From Lacinutrix sp. 5H-3-7-4 (GTDB lineage: Bacteria; Bacteroidota; Bacteroidia; Flavobacteriales; Flavobacteriaceae), in NCBI RefSeq assembly GCF_000211855.2, contig NC_015638.1:2763001-2827000 (forward strand): a stretch of 64,000 nt of DNA. Reading direction: 5' to 3'. The notes under the pieces were generated by a model that was given only the letters and a program-made list of their open reading frames with translations, was not told where the DNA came from and searched no databases. Position 1 is the stretch's first letter. Every line of letters starts with the position of its first letter. This document shows positions 17,578 to 26,326 of this stretch, one piece after another. A program made the translations under genes and the position numbers.

Positions 17578-19062
17578 ATGGAAAATTTAAAATTAAATAC
17601 TAAAAACCTTTCTGCAATTGGAGAACGAATTGCAATACCAAAGTATAGTAGATCTGATATTAAAACAGGAATCGTACATGTTGGTATTGGCGGATTTCAT
17701 AGAGCGCATGAAGCTTTTTATACCGATCAACTATTACAAGACGAAAGCGTAAAAGATTGGGGAATTTGTGGTGTGGCTTTATTAGATTTTGATACTAAAA
17801 TCTATAACACATTAAAGGAACAAGATGGTTTGTATACATTAATTGTTAAAGAATTGGATGGCACACATACCAAACGTGTTATTGGTGCGATAACAGAATG
17901 TCTTTTTGCTCCAGAAAATCCAACAACTGTCATTGAAAAAATGGCAAGTCCAGAGGTTAAAATTATCACTTTAACCATTACGGAAGGTGGTTATAATTAT
18001 AATGAAGCTACCAAGCAATTTGATTTTACAAATCCGTTAATTACTCACGATTTAGAACATCCTAATACTCCAAAAACGGTTTTTGGTTACCTAACACAAG
18101 CTTTAAAATTAAGGCAAGAACGTAAGTTGAAAGGCGTTACTATTCAGTCTTGTGATAATATTCAAGGTAATGGTCACATGACGCAAAATATGCTATTAAG
18201 CTATGTGTCTAAAGCTGAGCCATCTTTAATAGATTGGATTAACGAAAACGTTTCTTTTCCAAATGCAATGGTAGACAGAATTACACCTGTAACTACAGCA
18301 GAAGATATTGCACATTTAAAAGACACTTCTGGTATAAATGATGCTTGGCCAGTAGTTTGCGAACCTTTTAAACAATGGGTTATTGAAGATCATTTTATTG
18401 CAGGAAGACCAGCTTGGGAAAACGTAGGAGCACAGTTTGTTGAAGATGTTGTGCCTTATGAAAAAATGAAGCTAAGTTTATTAAATGCAGGACATTCAGT
18501 ATTAGGGATTTTAGGTGCATTAATGGGTTACAATACCATTGATGAAGCGGTTAATAATCCAAATATTAGACTCTTTTTAAAGCATTATATGGATGAAGAA
18601 GTAACACCAACTTTAGGAGATTTAGAAGGTGTGGACTTAGATGCTTATAAAAAATCGTTGTTGGAGCGCTTCGGAAATATAAATATTAAAGATCAAATTG
18701 ATCGTATTTGTTCGGAAACTTCAGCAAAATATCCAATTTTCATTTTACCAACTATTCAATCACAATTAGAAAATAATGGTGCTATTCAATTGGCTGCATT
18801 TGTAACAGCTGCTTGGGCAATTTATAGTTTGGGTACTAACGAAAATGGAGACACTTTAAACATAAAAGATGTTCTTAAAAAGGAGTTAAGCGAAAAAGCT
18901 AAAGAAGCAAAACAAAATCCGATTGCATTTTTGGATATGGAGTCTGTTTTCGGTTCGTTAAAACAAAATCAATTGTTTTCTGAAATGTTTAAGAAAGCTT
19001 ATGAAACAATTGAAAATAAAGGCATAGAAAAAAGTATAATTGAAATTAATAGTAATTATTAA
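17578..19062 (+). CDS. Mannitol 2-dehydrogenase (polyol-specific long-chain dehydrogenase)
   Basis: 494 residues. The N-terminal Rossmann motif is IVHVGIGGFHRAHEAFYTD. The C-terminal catalytic helix has the K-x4-N-x2-H pattern (KLSLLNAGHSVLGILG). Length and motifs fit mannitol 2-dehydrogenase/fructuronate reductase. With a fructokinase as the next gene, oxidation of D-mannitol to D-fructose by NAD+ is the most coherent reaction. A similar dehydrogenase/kinase pair was characterised for mannitol use in the marine flavobacterium Zobellia galactanivorans. Fructuronate reductase is the alternative, but no uronate genes are present. Confidence 0.9.
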   Translation: MENLKLNTKNLSAIGERIAIPKYSRSDIKTGIVHVGIGGFHRAHEAFYTDQLLQDESVKDWGICGVALLDFDTKIYNTLKEQDGLYTLIVKELDGTHTKRVIGAITECLFAPENPTTVIEKMASPEVKIITLTITEGGYNYNEATKQFDFTNPLITHDLEHPNTPKTVFGYLTQALKLRQERKLKGVTIQSCDNIQGNGHMTQNMLLSYVSKAEPSLIDWINENVSFPNAMVDRITPVTTAEDIAHLKDTSGINDAWPVVCEPFKQWVIEDHFIAGRPAWENVGAQFVEDVVPYEKMKLSLLNAGHSVLGILGALMGYNTIDEAVNNPNIRLFLKHYMDEEVTPTLGDLEGVDLDAYKKSLLERFGNINIKDQIDRICSETSAKYPIFILPTIQSQLENNGAIQLAAFVTAAWAIYSLGTNENGDTLNIKDVLKKELSEKAKEAKQNPIAFLDMESVFGSLKQNQLFSEMFKKAYETIENKGIEKSIIEINSNY

Positions 19063-19074
19063 AAAGTAATTAGT

Positions 19075-19977
19075 ATGAAAAATATAGTTTGTTTTGGAGA
19101 AGTGCTGTGGGACGTTTTTCCTACTCATAAAAAAATAGGTGGAGCACCTTTAAATGTAGCTTTACGCTTAAAATCTTTAGAAAATTATGTGTCTATTATA
19201 AGTAAAATAGGCAAAGATAATAATGGTCAAAAAATACTATTTCATATAGTTGATAATGATATAAATACCGAGAATTTACAGATAGATAAAAATTTAAAAT
19301 CTGGAGAAGTGAAAGTGACTTTAGATAATCAAGGTTCTGCATCTTATAAAATTGAGTCACCAAGAGCTTGGGATAATATTGAATTAACCGAAACAGCAAT
19401 AAAATCTACTAAAAATGCTGATGCCTTTATTTATGGGAGCTTAATAACCAGAAATAAAACATCTAAAGAAACATTGTTTGAACTCTTAAAATTTGCAAAG
19501 TATAAAATTTTTGATGTTAATCTTAGAGCTCCTTTTTATTCTACGGAAATTTTAAATCATTTAATGAATGAAGCCGATTTTATAAAATTTAATGATGACG
19601 AATTATTTGAGATTTGTAAAAGTTTAAATTATGAATCTGAAACAATTGAAGATTATATAAAATTTATAGCAGTACAAACAAAAACGAAATCTATTTGCGT
19701 TACAAAAGGAAATGAAGGTGCAATTTTATATTGTAATAACACATTTTATTATAATGATGGTTATGCAGTAAAAGTGATTGATACCGTTGGTGCCGGTGAT
19801 TCTTTTTTAGCAACTTTAATAAATAAATTATTAAATAAAGACAAGCCTCAAGAAGCAATAAATTATGCTTGTGCAGTTGGTGCGTTAGTAGCCGCAAGTG
19901 AAGGAGCAAACCCAATAATAAATAGAGAACAAATCACAAAATTTATTAGTTCTAGTAAAGTTATGTGTGATAAATAG
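19075..19977 (+). CDS. PfkB-family sugar kinase, probable fructokinase
   Basis: 300 residues with both PfkB signatures: KIGGAPLNVALRL near residue 20 and the catalytic DTVGAGDSFLATL near 236. Bacterial fructokinases of this group begin with VCFGEVLWDVFP, as here. It would phosphorylate fructose from the preceding dehydrogenase to fructose 6-phosphate. Last gene of the operon; two hairpins follow. Confidence 0.9.
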   Translation: MKNIVCFGEVLWDVFPTHKKIGGAPLNVALRLKSLENYVSIISKIGKDNNGQKILFHIVDNDINTENLQIDKNLKSGEVKVTLDNQGSASYKIESPRAWDNIELTETAIKSTKNADAFIYGSLITRNKTSKETLFELLKFAKYKIFDVNLRAPFYSTEILNHLMNEADFIKFNDDELFEICKSLNYESETIEDYIKFIAVQTKTKSICVTKGNEGAILYCNNTFYYNDGYAVKVIDTVGAGDSFLATLINKLLNKDKPQEAINYACAVGALVAASEGANPIINREQITKFISSSKVMCDK

Positions 19978-20003
19978 TTGATTAATAGCAATTCAATTAT
20001 GAT

Positions 20004-20029
20004 AAGTGCTATAACTTGTTTTAGCACTT
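20004..20029. repeat. Short inverted repeat after the mannitol operon
   Basis: AAGTGCT at 20004-20010 pairs with AGCACTT at 20023-20029. Possible 3'-end processing hairpin ahead of the terminator. Confidence 0.5.
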
Positions 20030-20037
20030 TATTTAAC

Positions 20038-20073
20038 AAAAAAGGTTGTCCTATTTTAGGACAACCTTTTTTA
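20038..20073. terminator. Strong bidirectional intrinsic terminator
   Basis: A-run, then GGTTGTCCTA, TTT loop, TAGGACAACC, T-run. It separates the mannitol operon from the convergent reductase operon. Confidence 0.92.
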
Positions 20074-20092
20074 TAAGTACAATGTTTAAAGT

Positions 20093-20899
20093 TTATTTTA
20101 AACTCTCTAATAACTTTTCTGCCACTAACTCAGACGATGCTGGATTTTGACCAGTAATTAAATTACCATCTTGAATAGCGTAAGCTGCCCAATCTTCTTT
20201 TTTAGAGTAGATTCCTCCGTTTTCATTTAGCATATCTTCTACTAAAAACGGAACAACTTCTGTTAAACCAACAGCAGCTTCTTCAGAGTTTGTGAACCCT
20301 GTTACTTTTTTACCTTTTACTAAAGGCTCTCCATCTGTTCCTTTTACACCTTTTAATGCAGCAGGTGCGTGGCATACAAATGCTACAGGTTTATCTTGAG
20401 CATTAAATTTTTCAATTAAAGCAATTGACGTTTCATCGTTCGCTAAATCCCATAATGGTCCGTGACCTCCTGGATAAAATACAGCATCAAAATCATCTGC
20501 TTTTAAATCGGCTAATTTATGTGTATTTGCAATTAACGCTTTAGCTTCTTCATCTTTATTGTAACGCTCAGTATCTTCTGTTGCAGCATCTGGTGAGTCA
20601 CTACTTGGATCTATTGGTGCAGCACCACCATTTGGTGTTGCAATAGTGATTTTAGCACCTTTGTCTAATAATGTGTAATATGGATTTGCAAATTCTTCAA
20701 CCCAAAATCCTGTTTTCTTTCCTGTGTCTCCTAATTTATCGTGAGATGTTAATACAAATAATACGTTCATATCTTTTTCTTTTTTTGTTTCTGTTTTTTC
20801 TTCTGAAACGCTTTCAGAAGGTGTTTCTTTTGTTTGATCTTTACAACTTGAAGCTGTAATAATGGTTAGCGCTAAGGCTACCGTTTTTATTATTTTCAT
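20093..20899 (-). CDS. DJ-1/PfpI-family lipoprotein (Hsp31-like)
   Basis: 268 residues. The N-terminus is a lipoprotein signal with a candidate lipobox Cys in ITASSCKD. An acidic/Lys linker leads to a DJ-1/PfpI domain with the nucleophile elbow AFVCHAPAAL and the upstream DAVFYPGGHGPLWDL. Hsp31-type members act as chaperones or glyoxalase III/deglycases on reactive dicarbonyls. It is last in the six-gene reductase operon, 16 bp after the alcohol dehydrogenase gene. A periplasmic position for this fold is somewhat unusual. Confidence 0.88.
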   Translation of the reverse strand: MKIIKTVALALTIITASSCKDQTKETPSESVSEEKTETKKEKDMNVLFVLTSHDKLGDTGKKTGFWVEEFANPYYTLLDKGAKITIATPNGGAAPIDPSSDSPDAATEDTERYNKDEEAKALIANTHKLADLKADDFDAVFYPGGHGPLWDLANDETSIALIEKFNAQDKPVAFVCHAPAALKGVKGTDGEPLVKGKKVTGFTNSEEAAVGLTEVVPFLVEDMLNENGGIYSKKEDWAAYAIQDGNLITGQNPASSELVAEKLLESLK

Positions 20900-20915
20900 T
20901 TAAATAATTATAAAT

Positions 20916-22073
20916 TTAGTAGGCCATTTTTACTATTTTCTCTGCATCTTCTGGCATTAAAGCTTGACGCTCACCAAGTTTCCAACCTCTAGCTTTAAAA
21001 CGTTTGGCAACTTCTTCCGCAGTTCCTTCGTACTCTTTTGTATAGTCTGATAATTTAGTATCAATACCTAATTCATGGAAAAAAGCTTCGGTTTTAGCAA
21101 TAGCTTCATAGGCTTTATCGTCTGTGCTACCTTCAGTAATATTCCAAACACGTTCACCATATTGTGCTAATTTTTCTTTTTTAGCTTCAAAATTATATTT
21201 GTAATGACTTGGTGTTATTACAGCCAAAGTACGTGCGTGATCTATTCCAAATAAAGCTGTTAACTCGTGACCCATCATATGGATTGCCCAATCTCCAGGA
21301 ACTCCTTTTTGAATAAGTCCGTTTAAAGCCATAGTACAACTCCACATAAAGTTAGATGCTGCTTGGTAATTTGTAGGATCTTTTAATACTGTTGGTGCAA
21401 CTTCTACTAATGTTTGTAATATACTTTCTGCAAAGCGATCTTGTAATAATGCGCCAATTGGATACGTCATGTATTGCTCTAAAACGTGTGTAAAGGCATC
21501 GGTTAATCCGTTTGCTAATTGACGTTCTGGAATAGAGGTAATCACTTGAGGATCTAATATTGAAAACACTGGAAATAAACCAGGTCCACCCATTGCTAAT
21601 TTCTCTTTAGTTTCTTCACGTGTAATAACGGCTCCAGAATTCATTTCAGATCCTGTTGCAGGTAAGGTTAAAACGGTTCCAAAAGGCATGCCTTTTTCTG
21701 TTCTAATATTTTTGGTTAAAATATCCCAAGGTGTATCACCATCGTAAACTGCTGCTGCAGATAAAAATTTAGTTCCGTCAATTACAGATCCACCACCAAC
21801 TGCTAGTAAATACGTAATGTTTTCATCTTTTATTACTTTTAAAGCTTCCATTAGTTTAGCGTATTCTGGATTTGCAGGAATACCTCCAAACTCAGTCACA
21901 TCAACGTCTGCTAAAGCGGTTTTTACTTGGTCGTAAATTCCGTTTTTCTTAATACTTCCGCCTCCATAAAGCAGTAATACTTTAGCATCTGCAGGAATTT
22001 CTTCCTTTACTTTTTCTATTGTGTCCTTTCCAAAAATAATTTTGGTTGGGTTTTTAAAATCAAAATTGTTCAT
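20916..22073 (-). CDS. Iron-containing alcohol dehydrogenase (YqhD-like)
   Basis: 385 residues of the Fe-ADH family: cofactor motif AVGGGSVIDGTKFL near residue 95 and metal-binding His residues in DAFTHVLEQYM, MMGHELTALFG and IDHARTLAVI. The closest E. coli counterpart is YqhD, an NADPH-dependent aldehyde reductase active against lipid-peroxidation aldehydes. Operon context with OYE, nitroreductase and DJ-1 supports aldehyde detoxification. Confidence 0.92.
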   Translation of the reverse strand: MNNFDFKNPTKIIFGKDTIEKVKEEIPADAKVLLLYGGGSIKKNGIYDQVKTALADVDVTEFGGIPANPEYAKLMEALKVIKDENITYLLAVGGGSVIDGTKFLSAAAVYDGDTPWDILTKNIRTEKGMPFGTVLTLPATGSEMNSGAVITREETKEKLAMGGPGLFPVFSILDPQVITSIPERQLANGLTDAFTHVLEQYMTYPIGALLQDRFAESILQTLVEVAPTVLKDPTNYQAASNFMWSCTMALNGLIQKGVPGDWAIHMMGHELTALFGIDHARTLAVITPSHYKYNFEAKKEKLAQYGERVWNITEGSTDDKAYEAIAKTEAFFHELGIDTKLSDYTKEYEGTAEEVAKRFKARGWKLGERQALMPEDAEKIVKMAY

Positions 22074-22094
22074 TTTCTTTTTCGGTTTTACTTG

Positions 22095-23090
22095 TTATAT
22101 TTTTACTATCATTTTTCCTTTGTTTTTACCTTCAAATAAATCGATAAAAGCTTGAGGAATATTATCAAAACCATCAACGATAGTTTCGGTATAGGTTAAT
22201 TTGTCTTCAGCTAACCAACCTGCTAATTTTTGCATGGCTTCTGGGAATTTTTCAGCAAAATTGCTTACTATAAATCCTTGCATTAATGCACTGTTTTTAA
22301 CTAAAAATGGTTGTACGCTTATGCTTTTAGGTAATTCAGTTTCATTATAAACCGAAATGGCACCACAAATAATAATTCGTGCAAATTGATTAATACTAAA
22401 TAAAACAGCATCAGAAATTGGTCCGCCAACATTATCAAAATACACATCTACACCATTTGGTGCAGCTTCTGCAATTGCAGATTTCATGTCTTCTGTGGTG
22501 TTGTAATTGATACCTTCATCAAAACCGAATTTACTTTTTAGCATTTCGATTTTCTCATCTGTACCAGCAATACCAATAACGCGTAAGCCTAGTATTTTTG
22601 CTATCTGTCCAACAACGCTACCAACAGCTCCTGCTGCTCCAGAAACCACAATAGTTTCGCCTTCTTTAGGTTTTCCTATTTCGGTTAAACCTAAATAGGC
22701 TGTTAAACCTGTCATTCCTAAAATACCTAAATAGGCACTTAAAGGTGCTTTTTCTGGATCTACTTTATTTAAGCCTTCGCCATTAGACACTTGTTGTGTA
22801 GACCAGTTTAGCATACCAGAAACGTAATCTCCAACTTGAAATTTATCGTTTTTAGACGCTGTAACTTTAGCCACAACACCAGAGTGTACAGGTTCGTTTA
22901 ACTTAAAAGGTTCAACGTAAGATTTTGCATCACTCATGCGTCCTCTTAAATAAGGATCTACAGAAACATAAGCAGCTTCTAATAAAATCTCACCATCAGC
23001 TATTGTTAATGTTTTATCTTTTTCTACAAATTCAAAGTTTGAAAGTGTAGGTTTTCCTTCGGGTCTACTATTTAATAATATGGTTTTCAT
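22095..23090 (-). CDS. NADP-dependent MDR-family oxidoreductase (CurA/alkenal reductase-like)
   Basis: 331 residues, zinc-independent medium-chain reductase. Nucleotide motif GAAGAVGSVVGQIAKILG lies near residue 150 and DVYFDNVGGPISDAVL follows. The family includes curcumin reductase, leukotriene B4 dehydrogenase and plant alkenal reductases, which reduce the double bond of unsaturated carbonyls with NADPH. It sits 12 bp after the nitroreductase gene and 21 bp before Fe-ADH. Confidence 0.92.
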   Translation of the reverse strand: MKTILLNSRPEGKPTLSNFEFVEKDKTLTIADGEILLEAAYVSVDPYLRGRMSDAKSYVEPFKLNEPVHSGVVAKVTASKNDKFQVGDYVSGMLNWSTQQVSNGEGLNKVDPEKAPLSAYLGILGMTGLTAYLGLTEIGKPKEGETIVVSGAAGAVGSVVGQIAKILGLRVIGIAGTDEKIEMLKSKFGFDEGINYNTTEDMKSAIAEAAPNGVDVYFDNVGGPISDAVLFSINQFARIIICGAISVYNETELPKSISVQPFLVKNSALMQGFIVSNFAEKFPEAMQKLAGWLAEDKLTYTETIVDGFDNIPQAFIDLFEGKNKGKMIVKI

Positions 23091-23102
23091 TTTAATTCTT
23101 TT

Positions 23103-23735
23103 TTAATCTATAATTGTTACTAAATCTTCCATTGGTTTTCTAACTTTTACTAAGTCTGAAAGCCAATCTTCTTCTGTTTTTCTATATCCTATTGGTAGTA
23201 ATACAGCGCTTCTTAAGCCTTTTGCGCGAAGTCCTAAAATTTGATCTACAGCTTCTGCATCAAAACCTTCCATTGGTGTGGCATCCACACCTTCGTAAGC
23301 AGCAGCAACAATAGCATGAGCAAAGGCAATGTATGCTTGTTTTGCTGCATGATTAAAGTTTTCTTCTTCGTCTTTTTGAGGATACGAGTTTAATAGTTGC
23401 TGGCGGTAGTTTTCCCAACCTTCGTTTTTAAATCCTCGAATATCGTTTGTTAAATCGAACATATAATTAATACGCTCTTTAGTATAGGTATCCCAAGCAG
23501 CAAAAATGAATAGGTGAGAGCAGTCTGTAATCACAGATTGATTCCAACCAACTTCTCTTATTTTTTCTTTAATCTCTTTATTTTTTATAACTATAATTTC
23601 AAAAGGTTGTAATCCTGATGACGTAGGCGCTAAACGTGCAGCTTCTAAAATGCGTTCTATTTTATCTTCTGGCACAGTTTCACCATTCATAGCTTTTGTT
23701 GCGTATCTCCAATTTAATTTGTCTAGTAATTCCAT
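23103..23735 (-). CDS. NAD(P)H nitroreductase family flavoprotein (NfsB-like)
   Basis: 210 residues with the nitroreductase FMN motifs: NWRYATKAM near the start, LAPTSSGLQPFEIIVI, and C-terminal VLLPIGYRKTEEDW. Such enzymes reduce quinones and nitro compounds. It begins 6 bp after the SDR-like gene in the reductase operon. Confidence 0.93.
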   Translation of the reverse strand: MELLDKLNWRYATKAMNGETVPEDKIERILEAARLAPTSSGLQPFEIIVIKNKEIKEKIREVGWNQSVITDCSHLFIFAAWDTYTKERINYMFDLTNDIRGFKNEGWENYRQQLLNSYPQKDEEENFNHAAKQAYIAFAHAIVAAAYEGVDATPMEGFDAEAVDQILGLRAKGLRSAVLLPIGYRKTEEDWLSDLVKVRKPMEDLVTIID

Positions 23736-23741
23736 ATTTTT

Positions 23742-24407
23742 TTAGTTGTTTTTTGTAATTCGTTTTATATCTGTTGAAGTAATAATGACTTCGGCATGAT
23801 TTTCACTATTAGCCAGATTTATCATGGCTTGAGCCATTTTTTCAGGATCTGTGATTTTATATTTTTTTAATTTTCCGAAGAATAAAGGCTGAATAACTTT
23901 AAATACAGCTTTACCAATAGCTTCTAGCGTGCGACTTTCTTCGCGATCACCACCAATTAATGAAGGTTGAAAAATGAACGTTTTCTTTATGTTTTGTTTT
24001 AAAACATCACGTTCCATTTCACCTTTTGTTTTGTTGTAAAATACGCTACTGTTTGCATCTGCACCTAAAGCCGAAATGACTAAAAACGTTTCAACACCAT
24101 TAGCCTTTGCTAATTTTGCAGCAGAAACCGGAATGCCATAATCTATTTTTTTGTACAAGTCTTTATCTGGAGTTTTGGCTTTGGTTGTACCAATACAACA
24201 GAAAACATGGTCGCCAGTAAAATCGTTTTTAAACTGTTCTATTTCTAATAAATCACCAATGTATTGCGTGACTTTATTTGGTAAGTCTTCTATTTTTGAA
24301 CGCGAAAATAACTTGATACTTTCGTAACGCTCATCATTAATAAGTTGGTCTAACAATAAACCACCTGTTAATCCTGATGCGCCTAATATAATTGCTGTTT
24401 TTTTCAT
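23742..24407 (-). CDS. NAD(P)H-binding atypical SDR (HTATIP2/TIP30-like)
   Basis: 221 residues. N-terminal IILGASGLTGGLLLDQL is the atypical SDR nucleotide-binding loop. VFCCIGTTKAKTPDK and YNKTKGEMERDV are characteristic of the TIP30/HTATIP2-like group. The reaction is unknown; a quinone or aldehyde reductase role is suggested only by context. Starts one base after the TetR gene's stop. Confidence 0.85.
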   Translation of the reverse strand: MKKTAIILGASGLTGGLLLDQLINDERYESIKLFSRSKIEDLPNKVTQYIGDLLEIEQFKNDFTGDHVFCCIGTTKAKTPDKDLYKKIDYGIPVSAAKLAKANGVETFLVISALGADANSSVFYNKTKGEMERDVLKQNIKKTFIFQPSLIGGDREESRTLEAIGKAVFKVIQPLFFGKLKKYKITDPEKMAQAMINLANSENHAEVIITSTDIKRITKNN

Positions 24408-24408
24408 G

Positions 24409-24993
24409 TTATTGGCATACTTTAATACTGCTCCATGCAGATTGATAGGCTTCTTCTAAATGTGCTTTATCTAATGTAAAAACACCACGTTTTTGGATAA
24501 TCATTAAAAACGATAACGGATTTATAGCATAAGCATATAGTAAATAGTCTGATAATGGTTTTATAATGCCTTCTTGTCTGCCACGTTCCCAAAGGTCGAG
24601 TAGTGGTTGCAAGTGTTTAATACCTTCTTGTCTGCTTTGTTCATCAATCATTGGAGTGTTATCACATTGTGCTAAAAACATCGCATTTTCACTTTCTTTA
24701 AGTTTAAAGTCTGCAATACGATTCCAAATCAATTTAAAACCTGCTTCAACCGGCATTGTTTCATCATAAGTTGCAAAGGCGTATTTTGTGTATTCGGCTT
24801 TAACTTCAACGTAAGTCTTATTAACTAGGTCTTGTTTATTTTCAAAATATAGATAGATTGTAGCAGGTGAGACGTTTGCCATTTTAGCTATTTTACTCAT
24901 TGGTGTTGCATGAAAACCGTTGTTGTTTACCAACTCGATTGTCGCTTTTATTAATGCGTTACGTTTATCTATACTTTTTTGAAGTTTTGCCAT
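24409..24993 (-). CDS. TetR/AcrR-family regulator of the reductase cluster
   Basis: 194 residues. The N-terminal HTH (ELVNNNGFHATPMSKIAKMA, VSPATIYLYFENKQDLV) is a clear TetR domain. It is first in the minus-strand operon and divergent from the old yellow enzyme. A palindrome GAATGTTCATTC lies in the shared 161-bp intergenic region, so it probably represses both arms, comparable in logic to NemR control of nemA in E. coli. One Cys (NAMFLAQCDN) could sense electrophiles; that is a guess. Confidence 0.9.
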   Translation of the reverse strand: MAKLQKSIDKRNALIKATIELVNNNGFHATPMSKIAKMANVSPATIYLYFENKQDLVNKTYVEVKAEYTKYAFATYDETMPVEAGFKLIWNRIADFKLKESENAMFLAQCDNTPMIDEQSRQEGIKHLQPLLDLWERGRQEGIIKPLSDYLLYAYAINPLSFLMIIQKRGVFTLDKAHLEEAYQSAWSSIKVCQ

Positions 24994-25012
24994 TTCTGTT
25001 TAAATTCTAATA

Positions 25013-25041
25013 CAAAGATATGTAAAAATGAATGTTCATTC
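25013..25041 (-). promoter_or_regulatory. tetR promoter -7 box and adjacent TetR-type operator
   Basis: TATCTTTG (minus strand, 25013-25020) matches TAnnTTTG. GAATG-TT-CATTC at 25030-25041 is a perfect palindrome between the -7 box and the expected -33 position. On the plus strand TAGTTTTG at 25124-25131 is the likely -7 box of the old yellow enzyme gene. Confidence 0.65.
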
Positions 25042-25154
25042 TTTTTTTTAACAAAGGTTTATACTTTGATTAAATACTTCGTTAAACTTTTGAAAATTAG
25101 TCGTTAAAAGACAATCTATATTATAGTTTTGTGTAAAAAGAAACCAAAATTACT

Positions 25155-26243
25155 ATGAGCAAACAACACCTTTTAACACCTTATAAAAAAAATATTTCAC
25201 TAAATAATAGAGTCGTAATGGCACCAATGACACGTAGTCGTGCAGATAATGATGCTAAAGCACCAACTAACGATTTACACGGTTTGTATTATGAACAGCG
25301 TGCATCGGCTGGATTAATAATTACCGAAGGCTCTCAAGTTTCTAAACAAGCTGTTGGATATATAAACACACCAGGAATCCACACAGAAGCACAAGTAGAA
25401 GGTTGGAAAAAAGTAACTAAACGTGTACACGATAAAGGTGGAAAAATATTTATACAGTTATGGCATGTTGGCCGAATATCGCACCCAGATTTTCATGATG
25501 GCGACTTGCCAGTTTCGGCTTCAGCCATAAATCCTAACGCTAAATCGTTTACACCAGATGGCTTCAAGGATACAGTTACACCAAAAGCAATGACTATTGA
25601 AGAAATTAAACAAACGATTAAAGATTTTCAAGATGCTGCAGCAAATGCAGTAGAAGCTGGTTTTGATGGTGTAGAAATACATTCGTCTAACGGTTATTTG
25701 TTTCAGCAATTTTTTAATGGCTGTTCAAATGAAAGAACGGATGAGTATGGAGGTTCGATTGAAAATAGAGCGCGTTTCTTTTTTGAGGTTTTAGACGCTA
25801 TAAAAGAAGTGATTCCGCAGGAAAAAATAGGAACACGTTTTAATCCGTCGTTGCATGGTATGTCTGGAATTACGGTAGATGAAGAGACTATTCCAACATT
25901 TGAATACATCATTAAAAAGTTAAACGATTACAATTTAGCCTATATTCATTTATCTGAACCTTTTACAGATGTATCTGAAGTACCTTTTGCTGTCACAGAA
26001 ATTGCAAAACATTTTAGACCATTATATAATGGAACTTTAATTATTAATACCGATTTTGATCAAGACAAAGGAAATGAGGTTTTAGAAGCTGGTAATGCTG
26101 ATTTAGTTGCTTACGGAAAACCATTTATTTCTAATCCAGATTTAGTAGAGCGTTTTGAAAATAATATTGAATTAGCAGATTGGGATAAAGACACATTTTA
26201 CACCACAGGACCTGAAGGTTACACAGATTATCCAAAGGCTTAA
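25155..26243 (+). CDS. Alkene reductase, old yellow enzyme family (NemA-like)
   Basis: 362 residues of an FMN-binding TIM barrel: VVMAPMTRSRADN, IFIQLWHVGRISHPDF, and the active-site block GVEIHSSNGYLFQQF followed by RTDEYGGSIENRARF. It reduces activated C=C bonds of enones, quinones or nitro compounds with NAD(P)H. It faces the TetR-led operon across a regulatory region and is monocistronic, ending in a strong terminator. Confidence 0.95.
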   Translation: MSKQHLLTPYKKNISLNNRVVMAPMTRSRADNDAKAPTNDLHGLYYEQRASAGLIITEGSQVSKQAVGYINTPGIHTEAQVEGWKKVTKRVHDKGGKIFIQLWHVGRISHPDFHDGDLPVSASAINPNAKSFTPDGFKDTVTPKAMTIEEIKQTIKDFQDAAANAVEAGFDGVEIHSSNGYLFQQFFNGCSNERTDEYGGSIENRARFFFEVLDAIKEVIPQEKIGTRFNPSLHGMSGITVDEETIPTFEYIIKKLNDYNLAYIHLSEPFTDVSEVPFAVTEIAKHFRPLYNGTLIINTDFDQDKGNEVLEAGNADLVAYGKPFISNPDLVERFENNIELADWDKDTFYTTGPEGYTDYPKA

Positions 26244-26261
26244 AGCCAATAAATAATAAGT

Positions 26262-26300
26262 AAAAAAAGCATCTAAAATTAATTTTTAGATGCTTTTTTT
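26262..26300. terminator. Bidirectional intrinsic terminator
   Basis: Long A-run, GCATCTAAAA, short loop, TTTTAGATGC, T-run. Shared by the alkene reductase gene and the convergent NhaC-family gene. Confidence 0.92.
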
Positions 26301-26326
26301 AATTTATATAAAATTTTGATTTACAA

